Shown here in pieces: positions 47,883 to 56,418 of a DNA stretch of 64,000 nt. Position 1 is the first letter of the stretch, and each line of letters begins with the position of its first letter. Source of the stretch: Mariniflexile maritimum (GTDB taxonomy: Bacteria; Bacteroidota; Bacteroidia; Flavobacteriales; Flavobacteriaceae); assembly GCF_009746565.1 (NCBI RefSeq), contig NZ_WRPN01000009.1, positions 62,001 to 126,000 of the forward strand. The letters run 5' to 3'. The position numbers were made by a program, and so were the translations under genes. The notes under the pieces were generated by a model. The model was not told the origin of the DNA. It did not search any database and saw only the letters and a list, made by a program, of their open reading frames with translations.

Positions 47883-48274
47883 TGAGAAAACTTTTAATTG
47901 TAAATATCCTAACCATACTGGGCGTTTCCATTAGTTCTTATTTTATATATGTGTGGATTTTACAATATACCAAAACCGATGTCCTTAAAAGCCAAATCAT
48001 ACTAGCGTATGTAATAAATACCATATTGGCAATTGCTATTATGTGCGCCTTATTTGCATTTAGAAAAAAATTCAAGGATTTGTTGGGTTTTGTTTTTATG
48101 ATGGGCAGTTTTGTAAAGTTCGCGTTCTTTTTTGTCGTTTTTTATCCAACCTACCATTCCGATGGCATCATAACGCGGCAGGAATTTCTGTCTTTTTTCG
48201 TGCCATACGTTATTTGTTTAATCGCCGAAACCTTAACTTCCATAAGGCTTCTCAACCGATTGGATGCGAAATAA
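47882..48274 (+). CDS. Small membrane protein, DUF6168-like
   Basis: This 130-residue protein has four hydrophobic segments (roughly 5-25, 37-58, 70-88, 108-125). I associate it with the DUF6168 family, found in this position between atpZ and atpB in Flavobacteriaceae. The ATG at 47882 shares its A with the TGA stop of atpZ, a TGATG coupling signal, and is preferred over the TTG one codon earlier. It is presumably related to ATP synthase assembly by position only. Confidence 0.72.
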   Translation: MRKLLIVNILTILGVSISSYFIYVWILQYTKTDVLKSQIILAYVINTILAIAIMCALFAFRKKFKDLLGFVFMMGSFVKFAFFFVVFYPTYHSDGIITRQEFLSFFVPYVICLIAETLTSIRLLNRLDAK

Positions 48275-48317
48275 TAGGTAATAAATTGTGCTTGTAAATA
48301 ATGTGAAATTTTGTTTT

Positions 48318-48345
48318 TTGATTTTAAGATAAAAACATACCTTTG
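48318..48345 (+). promoter_or_regulatory. Promoter of atpB and the downstream atp genes
   Basis: TTG at 48318-48320, a 17-base spacer and TACCTTTG at 48338-48345 match the Bacteroidota promoter pattern. The -7 box lies 33 bases before the atpB ATG. Confidence 0.68.
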
Positions 48346-48378
48346 CACGGATTTTTAGCCCACTATTAATTACATGAT

Positions 48379-49458
48379 ATGCAAAACATAATGTCATTAA
48401 AAAGATTCTGCTTCTTATTCATATTTGTAACCGCCTTTGCCCATGCAAACGAAGAAACAAAACCTGAGGCAGGAGATCTTAAAACTGAAATAAAGGAATA
48501 TATAAGCCACCACTTGCTTGATACGCACGATTTTGGGTTGTATTCTTATGTAAATGATGCTGGTGAACATATTCATATTGGCTTTCCGCTTCCGGTAATT
48601 TTATGGGATAATGGCCTTCAAGTCTTTTCGTCGTCTAAACTAAACCATGGCGAATCGGTAGCAGAGGTAAATGGCAATTACTACAAGTTATATCACGGAA
48701 AAATTTATAAAACAAATGCTGAAGGTGAAATTCGGTATGATGAGCACCACCATGCCGCAAACTACAAGCCTTTAGATTTTTCAATTACAAAAAACGTATT
48801 GGTCATTTTTTTAGTGGGTTTGTTGATATTCTTCATGTTTGGAAGAATGGCCAAATCGTATAAAAATGATGCCTTGCCAAAAGGAATGGGCCGATTATTA
48901 GAGCCTATTGTTCTGTACATTCGCGACGACATTGCCATACCTAATATTGGCAAGAAGCATTATAAGCGTTACATGAGCTTTTTATTAACCGTATTCTTTT
49001 TCATCTGGATAATTAATTTATTGGGCTTAACACCACTGGGCGTTAACGTAACGAACAATATTGCCGTAACCTTTGCGTTGGCATTACTAACATATTTAAT
49101 CACCACATTTACAGCTAATAAAAATTATTGGGGCCACATTTTCTGGATGCCAGGTGTGCCGTGGCCCATGAAAATTATTTTAGCGCCCATAGAATTATTA
49201 GGAACATTCATTAAACCATTCTCGTTATTAATCCGTTTGTATGCAAATATTACGGCAGGACATATTGTATTGATGAGTATTATAGGATTAATGTTTATTT
49301 TTAAAAACTGGTTAGGAAGCTCGTTATCGTTTGGTCTAGCGTTTGTGCTGGCCCTACTAGAGCTTTTGGTGGCGGCTTTACAGGCTTATATTTTTACAAT
49401 GTTATCGGCATTGTACTTTGGTTCGGCTGTAGAAGAGCATCATCACGACAGCCATTAA
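48379..49458 (+). CDS. atpB: F0F1 ATP synthase subunit a
   Basis: This proton-channel subunit of the F0 sector has 359 residues, longer than the ~270 of E. coli. It carries a cleavable-looking signal (RFCFLFIFVTAFAHA) and about 110 extracytoplasmic residues before the membrane core, as usual in Bacteroidota. The essential Arg lies in FSLLIRLYANITAGH near residue 304. The start could also be the Met of MSLKRF four codons later. Confidence 0.94.
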   Translation: MQNIMSLKRFCFLFIFVTAFAHANEETKPEAGDLKTEIKEYISHHLLDTHDFGLYSYVNDAGEHIHIGFPLPVILWDNGLQVFSSSKLNHGESVAEVNGNYYKLYHGKIYKTNAEGEIRYDEHHHAANYKPLDFSITKNVLVIFLVGLLIFFMFGRMAKSYKNDALPKGMGRLLEPIVLYIRDDIAIPNIGKKHYKRYMSFLLTVFFFIWIINLLGLTPLGVNVTNNIAVTFALALLTYLITTFTANKNYWGHIFWMPGVPWPMKIILAPIELLGTFIKPFSLLIRLYANITAGHIVLMSIIGLMFIFKNWLGSSLSFGLAFVLALLELLVAALQAYIFTMLSALYFGSAVEEHHHDSH

Positions 49459-49527
49459 ATGGCAGTTTTTTTCATTTTAACATAAATGAAAATATAAATT
49501 GAGTGTTTAATTTTTAATATATATATT

Positions 49528-49719
49528 ATGACTATTCCAAACATTGTAGGAGCTGGTTTAATTGTTATCGGTGCCGGTATTGGTATTGGTAGAATTGGTG
49601 GACAAGCTATGGAAGCTATTGCTCGCCAACCAGAAGCCTCAGGAAAAATCCAAACTGCTATGCTTATTGCAGCAGCACTTATTGAAGGTATTGGATTTGC
49701 TGCGTTATTTGCAGCCTAA
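49528..49719 (+). CDS. atpE: F0F1 ATP synthase subunit c
   Basis: This 63-residue two-helix protein forms the rotor ring. It has the conserved loop ARQPEA at 32-37 and the ion-binding carboxylate Glu53 in LIEGIGF. The residues that complete a sodium site in Ilyobacter (Gln in helix 1, Ser after the Glu) are Ile and Gly here by my alignment, which favours proton coupling. A perfect hairpin follows, separating it from atpF. Confidence 0.95.
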   Translation: MTIPNIVGAGLIVIGAGIGIGRIGGQAMEAIARQPEASGKIQTAMLIAAALIEGIGFAALFAA

Positions 49720-49725
49720 AAAACC

Positions 49726-49761
49726 AAAAACAGCTATAACGGTTGGTTATAGCTGTTTTTT
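49726..49761 (+). terminator. Perfect 15-base-pair hairpin with U-tract between atpE and atpF
   Basis: Left arm 49726-49740 (AAAAACAGCTATAAC) pairs without mismatch to 49746-49760 around a 5-base loop, and the right arm ends in six T. It has the form of an intrinsic terminator but sits inside the atp operon. It may therefore attenuate transcription or protect the 3' end of an atpB-atpE message, helping make more subunit c than the other subunits. Confidence 0.75.
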
Positions 49762-49800
49762 AAATTAAAAATTAATTCGTATCTAATATAAAACATATAA

Positions 49801-50301
49801 ATGGAAAAATTAATTGAACAATTTTCATTAGGGTTATTCTTCTGGCAACTGGTATTATTTGTTGTATTGGTTTTATTGTTGAAAAAGTTTGCTTGGAAAC
49901 CAATTCTTGATGCGGTTGAAAAAAGAGAAGAAGGCATTAAAGGCGCCCTAGAGTCGGCTGAAAAAGCAAAATTGGACATGCAAAACCTGCAGGCCGATAA
50001 CCAAAAATTATTAAAGGAAGCAAGGGCTGAGCGCGAGGAAATGCTAAAGGAAGCACGAGATATCAAAAATAAAATGATTGAAGACGCTAAAGGTGAAGCC
50101 CAAGCACAGGCTAACAAAATGATAGCACAGGCTCAATCGGCTATTGAAAGCGAAAAGAAAGCAGCCATTGCCGAACTAAAAACGCAAGTGGCAAACCTTT
50201 CAATTGACATTGCCGAAAAAGTAATTCGCGAAGAATTATCCAACAAGGACAAACAAGAAAAATTGGTTGCTTCCATGTTAGGTGAAGCTAAATTAAACTA
50301 A
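49801..50301 (+). CDS. atpF: F0F1 ATP synthase subunit b
   Basis: This 166-residue peripheral-stalk subunit has one N-terminal membrane helix (about 8-28) and a long charged coiled coil rich in Ala, Glu and Lys to the C-terminus. Length and position between atpE and atpH are as expected. It is separated from atpH by a 43-base gap holding a repeat arm. Confidence 0.94.
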   Translation: MEKLIEQFSLGLFFWQLVLFVVLVLLLKKFAWKPILDAVEKREEGIKGALESAEKAKLDMQNLQADNQKLLKEARAEREEMLKEARDIKNKMIEDAKGEAQAQANKMIAQAQSAIESEKKAAIAELKTQVANLSIDIAEKVIREELSNKDKQEKLVASMLGEAKLN

Positions 50302-50304
50302 AAA

Positions 50305-50339
50305 AATTCAGAATTCAGAATTCCGAATTCAAAATCATT
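50305..50339 (+). repeat. Left arm of an inverted repeat bracketing atpH
   Basis: This 35-base stretch consists of 7-base AATTCAG-type units (AATTCAG, AATTCAG, AATTCCG, AATTCAA). Its reverse complement matches 50882-50916 at 28 of 35 positions by my count, so the two intergenic regions around atpH can pair with each other. It also contains GAATTC palindromes and can fold on itself. Confidence 0.75.
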
Positions 50340-50344
50340 AGAAT

Positions 50345-50881
50345 ATGGCAGGAGCAAGAGCAGCAATACGTTACGCAAAAGCGGTATTAAGTTTAGCAAC
50401 CGATCGTGGAACGGCCGACACGGTGAATAACGATATGAAGCTAATTGTTGATACCATCGCTCAAAACAAAAACCTAAGCGACACGCTTCAAAGTCCGGTA
50501 ATAGGCGCAACAACCAAAAAAACAATTTTATTGGAAGTGTTCAAAAACACCAATAAAACAACCCTAAGCTTATTGGAAACCTTGGCGGCAAACAATAGAA
50601 TTGCTATTTTAGGCGACGTTGCTTCTAAGTACAGCCAATTATTCGACCAGTCCAAGGGCATTCAACTAGCAACCGTAACCACGGCTGTACCCTTAACCGA
50701 TGCCTTAAAACAACAAGTACTGGCAAAAGCAAAAGAACTTACCGGAAAAGATATTGAGGTACAGGGCATTGTTGATGAAAATATTATTGGCGGTTTCATT
50801 TTACGTGTTGGCGACATCCAATACAATGCAAGTATTGCAAACCAATTGAATAAATTAAAAAGAGAATTTACGTTAAACTAA
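50345..50881 (+). CDS. atpH: F0F1 ATP synthase subunit delta
   Basis: This 178-residue OSCP-type subunit links F1 to the peripheral stalk. The helical N-terminal domain (ARAAIRYAKAVLSLA) and the C-terminal stretch GIVDENIIGGFILRVGDIQYNAS are typical. Both intergenic regions around it carry arms of an inverted repeat. Confidence 0.94.
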   Translation: MAGARAAIRYAKAVLSLATDRGTADTVNNDMKLIVDTIAQNKNLSDTLQSPVIGATTKKTILLEVFKNTNKTTLSLLETLAANNRIAILGDVASKYSQLFDQSKGIQLATVTTAVPLTDALKQQVLAKAKELTGKDIEVQGIVDENIIGGFILRVGDIQYNASIANQLNKLKREFTLN

Positions 50882-50916
50882 AATGATTTAGAATTTAAAA
50901 TTCTGAATTTAAAATT
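50882..50916 (+). repeat. Right arm of the inverted repeat bracketing atpH
   Basis: It begins one base after the atpH stop and ends 7 bases before the atpA ATG. It is the reverse complement of 50305-50339 with 7 mismatches in 35, and is more AT-rich (AATTTAAAATT units). Confidence 0.75.
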
Positions 50917-50923
50917 AATAAAA

Positions 50924-52504
50924 ATGGCAGAAGTAAAACCAGCTGAAATTTCAGCAATCTTAAAGCAACAACTATCCGGTTTCGAGGCAAGCGCTTCATT
51001 GGATGAAGTTGGAACTGTTTTAACCGTAGGTGATGGTATTGTACGTGCTTATGGATTGGCAAACGCACAATATGGTGAGTTAGTTGAATTCGATGGCGGA
51101 TTGGAAGGCATTGTTCTTAACCTTGAGGAAGATAACGTTGGTATTGTATTGTTAGGGGTTTCAAAAAAAATCAGTGAAGGCTCAACAGTAAAACGTACAG
51201 GTAGAATCGCTTCCATTAAAGTAGGCGAAGGCATTGTAGGACGTGTGGTGGATACCTTAGGAAACCCCATCGATGGTAAAGGCCCAATTGCTGGCAAAAC
51301 CTACGAAATGCCATTGGAGCGTAAAGCGCCAGGGGTTATTTTCCGTGAACCCGTAACCGAACCGTTACAAACCGGTATCAAATCAATCGATGCCATGATT
51401 CCTGTTGGTCGTGGCCAGCGTGAGTTGGTAATTGGCGACCGTCAAACTGGAAAAACCACCGTTTGCATCGATACCATCTTAAACCAAAAAGAATTTTACG
51501 ATGCGGGCAAGCCGGTGTATTGTATCTATGTTGCTGTTGGGCAAAAAGCATCAACAGTTGCAAATATCGCCAAGACCCTAGAAGATAGAGGGGCGTTGGC
51601 CTATACTACCATTGTTGCCGCAAATGCATCCGATCCTGCACCCATGCAAGTATATGCGCCTATGGCAGGAGCTGCTATTGGCGAATATTTTAGAGATTCG
51701 GGGCGTCCGGCATTAATTATTTATGACGATCTATCAAAACAAGCCGTTGCTTACCGTGAGGTATCGTTATTGTTGCGTCGTCCACCAGGGCGTGAGGCGT
51801 ATCCCGGAGACGTGTTTTACTTACACTCCCGTTTGCTGGAGCGCGCCGCAAAAATAATCAACAATGATGGCATTGCTAAAAACATGAACGACCTTCCAGA
51901 TTCGTTGAAACCTTTAGTTAAAGGTGGCGGTTCGTTAACGGCATTACCAATTATTGAAACACAAGCGGGCGACGTTTCTGCATATATCCCAACAAACGTA
52001 ATTTCCATCACCGATGGACAGATTTTCTTGGATGGCGATTTATTCAATTCGGGAGTTCGTCCAGCTATTAACGTAGGTATCTCGGTATCGCGTGTGGGTG
52101 GTAATGCACAAATTAAGTCCATGAAAAAAGTGGCGGGTACCTTAAAATTAGACCAAGCGCAATACCGCGAGCTAGAGGCATTTGCAAAATTTGGTTCCGA
52201 TCTGGATGCGGTAACCTTAAACGTAATCAATAAAGGAAAACGCAATGTTGAAATTTTAAAACAGGCACAAAACGACCCCTATAAAGTTGAAGATCAGGTA
52301 GCTATAATCTATGCTGGCTCCAAAAACTTATTAAAGGATGTTCCTGTTGAAAAAGTAAAGGAATTTGAACGCGATTATATAGAATTCCTAACAGCAAAAC
52401 ATGCAACGGTTTTAGCCGAATTAAAGGCAGGTAAATTAACGGATGAAATTACCGATACATTAACAGCCGTAGCTAAAGACTTATCAGCTAAATACAAAGC
52501 ATAA
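50924..52504 (+). CDS. atpA: F0F1 ATP synthase subunit alpha
   Basis: This 526-residue non-catalytic nucleotide-binding subunit of F1 has Walker A GDRQTGKT near residue 171, the conserved [16 protein letters not shown] near 265 and [15 protein letters not shown] near 285. Length is normal. It is followed not by atpG but by a frameshifted four-helix-bundle gene within repeat arrays. Confidence 0.97.
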   Translation: MAEVKPAEISAILKQQLSGFEASASLDEVGTVLTVGDGIVRAYGLANAQYGELVEFDGGLEGIVLNLEEDNVGIVLLGVSKKISEGSTVKRTGRIASIKVGEGIVGRVVDTLGNPIDGKGPIAGKTYEMPLERKAPGVIFREPVTEPLQTGIKSIDAMIPVGRGQRELVIGDRQTGKTTVCIDTILNQKEFYDAGKPVYCIYVAVGQKASTVANIAKTLEDRGALAYTTIVAANASDPAPMQVYAPMAGAAIGEYFRDSGRPALIIYDDLSKQAVAYREVSLLLRRPPGREAYPGDVFYLHSRLLERAAKIINNDGIAKNMNDLPDSLKPLVKGGGSLTALPIIETQAGDVSAYIPTNVISITDGQIFLDGDLFNSGVRPAINVGISVSRVGGNAQIKSMKKVAGTLKLDQAQYRELEAFAKFGSDLDAVTLNVINKGKRNVEILKQAQNDPYKVEDQVAIIYAGSKNLLKDVPVEKVKEFERDYIEFLTAKHATVLAELKAGKLTDEITDTLTAVAKDLSAKYKA

Positions 52505-52506
52505 AA

Positions 52507-52585
52507 AGTTATGAGTTCAGAGTTATGAGTTCAGAGTGTTATACCATTCTTGATACTCATAACTCTAAACTGATAACTCATAACT
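52507..52585 (+). repeat. Tandem and inverted repeats before the four-helix-bundle insert in the atp operon
   Basis: Two perfect copies of AGTTATGAGTTCAG (52507-52520 and 52521-52534) are followed, after a short spacer, by complementary units of type ACTCATAACT between about 52554 and 52585. This segment can form a long local hairpin. The first two units can also pair with the array after the gene (52920-52950). It starts two bases after the atpA stop and ends 7 bases before the ATG of the insert. Confidence 0.88.
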
Positions 52586-52592
52586 AGAAGAA

Positions 52593-52927
52593 ATGGGTTT
52601 AAACGAAAGTCCTATAAGGATTAAGAGCTTCGAATTTGCCTGTGAAATAGTTAAATATTGTGATAAGTTAAAAGAACAAAAGGATTTTGAATTAGCTTCT
52701 CAATTATTAAAAAGCGGAACCAGTATTGGAGCAAATACTAGGGAAGCACAAAGAGGGGTTAGCGCAAAGGATTTTAAAAATAAGTTTGGTATTGCTCTTA
52801 AAGAAGCTGATGAAACTAAATATTGGTTAGAATATTAGAAGCAACCGGAAGAGAAGTATCAAAAGAAATGAAGAATAAGTGTGAGGGGTTAATTAGAATT
52901 TTGGTAGCAATCATTAAAAACTCATAA
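52593..52927 (+). pseudogene. Frameshifted four-helix-bundle (S23-like) gene between atpA and atpG
   Basis: The first 81 codons encode a four-helix-bundle protein (ASQLLKSGTSIGANTREAQR, KEADETKYWLE) that stops at 52838. Immediately after, the -1 frame continues the expected ending (ILEATGREVSKEMKNKCEG, then IRILVAI) to a stop at 52927. One missing base near 52829 explains the break; TTAAGA in place of TTAGA restores a ~111-residue family protein. It is either a recent mutation or a base-calling error. Like the copy at 8311 it sits within a conserved operon between complementary repeat arrays. Confidence 0.85.
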
Positions 52928-52950
52928 CTCAGCACTCATAACTCATAACT
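52920..52950 (+). repeat. Repeat array after the four-helix-bundle insert
   Basis: Three overlapping copies of ACTCATAACT-type units fill the space from the end of the frameshifted gene to 6 bases before the atpG ATG. They are the reverse complement of the AGTTATGAGT units at 52507-52534. Confidence 0.88.
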
Positions 52951-52956
52951 TGAAAC

Positions 52957-53817
52957 ATGGCCAACTTAAAAGAAATACGCAATAGAATAGCATCGGTTTC
53001 TTCAACCATGCAAATTACCAGTGCCATGAAAATGGTATCGGCTGCAAAACTAAAAAAAGCACAAGATGCCATTACGGCTATGCGACCTTATGCCAATAAG
53101 TTAACCGAGCTTTTACAAAGTTTAAGTGCCACCTTGGATGCCGATTCTGGAAGTAAATTTTCAACACAGCGTGAAATAAAAAAGGTTTTAATCGTTGCAA
53201 TTACCTCCAATAGAGGTTTGGCGGGCGCATTTAATTCAAATATCATCAAGGAAGTAAACAGGCTAACCACAAAAACCTATGCGAACCAAGAAGTATCTTA
53301 TGTAGCAATAGGTAAAAAGGCCAATGATGCTTTTAAGAAATCAAACAGGGTAATTGCCAATGAAAGCGCGATCTATGAAGATTTAAACTTCGAGAATGTT
53401 GCTGAAATTGCAAAAATGCTAATGGATAAATTTGTTTTTGGTGAGTTCGATAAAATTGAAATTGTTTACAATAAATTTAAAAATGCCGCAACCCAAGAGA
53501 TTATGGTTGAACAATTTTTGCCCATTGTTCCCGTTGCAGGAAGCGTAAACACCAATGCAGATTATCTGTTTGAACCATCAAAACTGGAAATTGTTGAGCA
53601 ATTAATTCCTAAGTCATTAAAAACCCAATTGTATAAAGCAATAAGGGATTCCTTTGCCAGTGAGCACGGTGCACGTATGACCGCCATGCACAAAGCAACC
53701 GATAACGCCACCGAGTTACGCGACCAACTTAAATTAACCTATAACAAAGCACGTCAAGCAGCCATAACCAACGAAATCTTGGAAATTGTTGGTGGTGCGG
53801 AAGCCTTAAGTAGCTAA
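52957..53817 (+). CDS. atpG: F0F1 ATP synthase subunit gamma
   Basis: This 286-residue rotor-shaft subunit has the N-terminal helix with ITSAMKMVSAAKLKKAQ, the central ITSNRGLAGAFNSNI and the C-terminal KATDNATELRDQLKLTYNKARQ (two segments of the coiled coil). It is the last gene of the cluster. atpD and atpC do not follow it and must lie elsewhere, since a terminator comes 40 bases downstream. Confidence 0.95.
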   Translation: MANLKEIRNRIASVSSTMQITSAMKMVSAAKLKKAQDAITAMRPYANKLTELLQSLSATLDADSGSKFSTQREIKKVLIVAITSNRGLAGAFNSNIIKEVNRLTTKTYANQEVSYVAIGKKANDAFKKSNRVIANESAIYEDLNFENVAEIAKMLMDKFVFGEFDKIEIVYNKFKNAATQEIMVEQFLPIVPVAGSVNTNADYLFEPSKLEIVEQLIPKSLKTQLYKAIRDSFASEHGARMTAMHKATDNATELRDQLKLTYNKARQAAITNEILEIVGGAEALSS

Positions 53818-53858
53818 TACTATGCTGAATTTATTTCAGTACCTTATTTAATAACATT

Positions 53859-53884
53859 AAGCCTCATGTATTTGAGGCTTTTTT
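53859..53884 (+). terminator. Rho-independent terminator of the atp operon
   Basis: An 8-base-pair stem AAGCCTCA/TGAGGCTT with a short loop is followed by a T-run, about 40 bases after the atpG stop. Confidence 0.82.
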
Positions 53885-53980
53885 ACGTGCTAATATTTAA
53901 AAAAAATCGACAAAATACAAATTAACAAGGTGAAGCGGTAGTTTCTTGGTTTTATTCGTACATTGTTTGAACCTGTTTAA

Positions 53981-53988
53981 TACCTTTG
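53981..53988 (+). promoter_or_regulatory. Likely -7 box of the secreted-protein gene
   Basis: TACCTTTG matches the consensus and a TTG lies 15 bases upstream (53963-53965), somewhat closer than usual. The ATG at 54019 is 30 bases downstream. Confidence 0.5.
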
Positions 53989-54018
53989 TATTTGTTTTTA
54001 ACTTAACCTAAATTTACT

Positions 54019-54793
54019 ATGAAAAAAAAATTACTTCTTAACTTTAACTTTGGCATTTTTAATTTTTGTTTATCATGCTGAAGCACAAACATTAACATTT
54101 GCCTCGGATGCAGGAAATTTATGGAATGATGGTATTGCTATGGATGGAGAAGGTGGTTCTACAAATATTCCAGGTTTATCAATTCAGATTTATAACGTAG
54201 ATGCTTCATTAAATAATATCAATAAAATGGAATGGTATTCAAATGTAGATTTGGCTACTAATAATGGCTTTAACGGCATAACAACTTTTAATTTTACCGG
54301 GGATGCAAGTTTTAAAGGTCAAATTATTAAAGAAACCGCAGGCTTAGAATTTCAAATTAACGGCTTTGGTTGGTACGATTGGGGTAACAATAATAGTCAA
54401 CCTATGACAGTTACTGGTTTTAAAGATGGAGCGCAAGTTGCCATAACAACGTTTGTTGGCAATAATAATCCTAGTAGTATTTATGTTTCGCTAAATTCAG
54501 ATTTTGATAACGTTGATGAGGTTAGAATTTTAACTACTTCGGGCACAACATATCCTTCAATAAATAATATAGAAATTGCAGGCGCTGTTTTAAATACGGA
54601 AGCACATGCAGTAGCTGACTTAAAAATAATTGCTAAAAACAAAAAATTTATATCCAATTCTAAAGATGTTGTTATTGAAGTATATAGCATATTAGGACAA
54701 AAAATGAAAAATGAAAATTTACTGTCGGGTATTTATCTTGTAAAAGTCACTTTAAAAAATGCTAAGTCAATAGTTCTTAAAAGGTATTTATAG
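54019..54793 (+). CDS. Secreted protein with a T9SS-like C-terminal tail; start broken by a poly-A frameshift
   Basis: The open frame from 54050 encodes TLAFLIFVYHAEAQ, the end of a signal peptide, then a beta-rich domain of about 170 residues. A C-terminal stretch follows that resembles type A sorting domains (VIEVYSILGQKMK, SGIYLVKV). The natural start is the ATG at 54019 (MKKK...), but nine A at 54022-54030 put it out of frame by one; eight A would restore MKKNYFLTLTLAFLIF. The TTG at 54050 would give a truncated signal. A real contingency tract or a sequencing slip are both possible. The globular part matches no family I know. Confidence 0.6.
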
Positions 54794-54810
54794 TTAGGCT
54801 AGAAATCAAT

Positions 54811-54841
54811 AAAAAAGTCTCATAATCTATGAGGCTTTTTT
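54811..54841 (+). terminator. Rho-independent terminator after the secreted-protein gene
   Basis: The stem AAAAAGTCTCAT/ATGAGGCTTTTT has one G-U pair and a 5-base loop, and is followed by T residues. The A-run before it may also let it act on the opposite strand. Confidence 0.75.
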
Positions 54842-54909
54842 ATTTTTAGTGTTTATTTTTATAGCTGTGCTGAATTATCTACTTTTAGCACAACGTATTG
54901 CACATAACA

Positions 54910-56370
54910 TTGAGCGGATTAAGAACATTATTTAAGCAAACATTTATTTACGGGTTGGCCACGGTGCTTCCCAGAATGCTCAGCTTTATATTGGTGCCAC
55001 TTTACACCACTAAAGGCGTTTTATCTTCAGTAGCCGAGTATGGCGAAGTATCGGTTATTTTCTCCTATTTTGTACTGTTCAATGTTGTTTTGGCCTATGG
55101 CATGGAAACGGCTTTTTTTAGGTTTTTCAATAAAGAAGACGATAAGGCTACCGTTACAGGTACTTCAGCATTGTCAATAATAATATCGTCATTATTGTTT
55201 TTTGTGCTCGCCTTGTTATTCCAAGGCCAAATAGCCAGTTATATAGGCATCAATGTTAAATATATCAATCTTGTTATCTGGATTTTATTGTTGGATGCCC
55301 TGGCCATCATCCCATTTGCTTGGTTGCGCGCCACACAGCGCCCCATACGTTACGCAATTATCAAAATATTAAATGTCTTCATCAATATATCATTAAACCT
55401 ATTTTTCTTATTGGCATTAAAAAAACTGGCAGTAAACAGTTCTTTTTTTGAAATGTTATATATCCCAAATTTTGAAATCAGCTATATTTTCATAGCCAAT
55501 TTAATAGCCAGTGGGGTCGCTTTGTTGCTTATGCTTCCATTTTACGCACGCATAAAATATGTGTTTGACGCTAAACTGTGGAAATCGATGATGCGTTACG
55601 CATTTCCTGTCTTAATAGCGGGAGTGGCATTTTCAATCAACGAAACCTTCGACAGAATTTTGCTAAAAGAGTTATTGCCACCTGATATTGCCGATACCCA
55701 AATTGGCATGTATTCTGCATGTTATAAAATTTCGTTGTTTATGACGCTTTTTGCAACCGCTTACCGCTTGGGCATCGAACCTTTCTTTTTCAGTCATGCC
55801 AAAACCGAAAACCCCCAGAAAAACTACGCCATTATTTTAGAGTTTTTTGTCGCCATGGGTTCGGTTATTTTACTTTTTGTAGTGGTTTTTGCCGATGTGT
55901 TAAAACCCATTATTGTAAGAAGTGAAGCCTATTGGGAAGCCATGTGGGTGGTGCCCATTATATTAATTGCTAATTTTTGCCTGGGCATTTACCACAACCT
56001 ATCGGTATGGTACAAAATTACCGATAAAACCATGTATGGTGCCTATATTTCAATAGCTGGTGCGGTGGTAACACTCGCAATCAATTATTATTTCATTGGT
56101 GCATATAGTTACAAAGCATCGGCGGTTGCAACTTTGGTGGCTTATGCCCTTATGATGCTCTTGTCGTATCATTATGGCAGAAAGTACTATCCAATTCCCT
56201 ATAATATAAAAAAAATGGGATTGTATTTAGGGCTTTCCATAGGCTTATCGGTGCTGTCGTTTTACGAATTTAGAACCAATTATATAATAGGAATTTCTAT
56301 GTTAATCGTATTTTTGGGCATCATAGGTATTTCAGAAAAGAAACAGTTAAAACGAATGTTAAATAAATAA
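54910..56370 (+). CDS. Polysaccharide-exporter superfamily flippase
   Basis: This membrane protein of about 486 residues has about 14 hydrophobic segments and the typical opening LFKQTFIYGLATVLPRMLSF. I choose the TTG at 54910 (MSGLRTLF...), which gives the family-like N-terminus; an in-frame TTG four codons earlier (54898) is the alternative. It precedes dut and a nucleotidyltransferase, a grouping outside the polysaccharide locus. It may therefore serve a conserved envelope glycan. The substrate is unknown. Confidence 0.82.
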   Translation: MSGLRTLFKQTFIYGLATVLPRMLSFILVPLYTTKGVLSSVAEYGEVSVIFSYFVLFNVVLAYGMETAFFRFFNKEDDKATVTGTSALSIIISSLLFFVLALLFQGQIASYIGINVKYINLVIWILLLDALAIIPFAWLRATQRPIRYAIIKILNVFINISLNLFFLLALKKLAVNSSFFEMLYIPNFEISYIFIANLIASGVALLLMLPFYARIKYVFDAKLWKSMMRYAFPVLIAGVAFSINETFDRILLKELLPPDIADTQIGMYSACYKISLFMTLFATAYRLGIEPFFFSHAKTENPQKNYAIILEFFVAMGSVILLFVVVFADVLKPIIVRSEAYWEAMWVVPIILIANFCLGIYHNLSVWYKITDKTMYGAYISIAGAVVTLAINYYFIGAYSYKASAVATLVAYALMMLLSYHYGRKYYPIPYNIKKMGLYLGLSIGLSVLSFYEFRTNYIIGISMLIVFLGIIGISEKKQLKRMLNK

Positions 56371-56418
56371 AGTTTGTCATGCAAAGCGCAGTCGAAGCAG
56401 CTTAGAAATTAATAGATA
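56371..56418. repeat. Possible dispersed intergenic repeat fragment before dut
   Basis: GTCATGCAAAGCGCAGTCGA, near 56376, resembles a degenerate copy of an intergenic repeat I recall as common in Flavobacteriaceae (GTCAT..GCGCAGTCGAAG). Only this single copy is seen here, so it rests on memory. Confidence 0.35.

Noticed and set aside
51049-52245. Long open frames antisense to atpA
   Set aside because: They are mirror frames of a strongly conserved gene, with no start signal or family resemblance.
53818-54018. atpD or atpC after atpG
   Set aside because: A clear terminator follows atpG and no beta- or epsilon-subunit motifs occur in this window.
54898-54909. Upstream TTG start for the second flippase
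   Set aside because: The family N-terminus begins at the TTG at 54910, and the extra four residues do not match.
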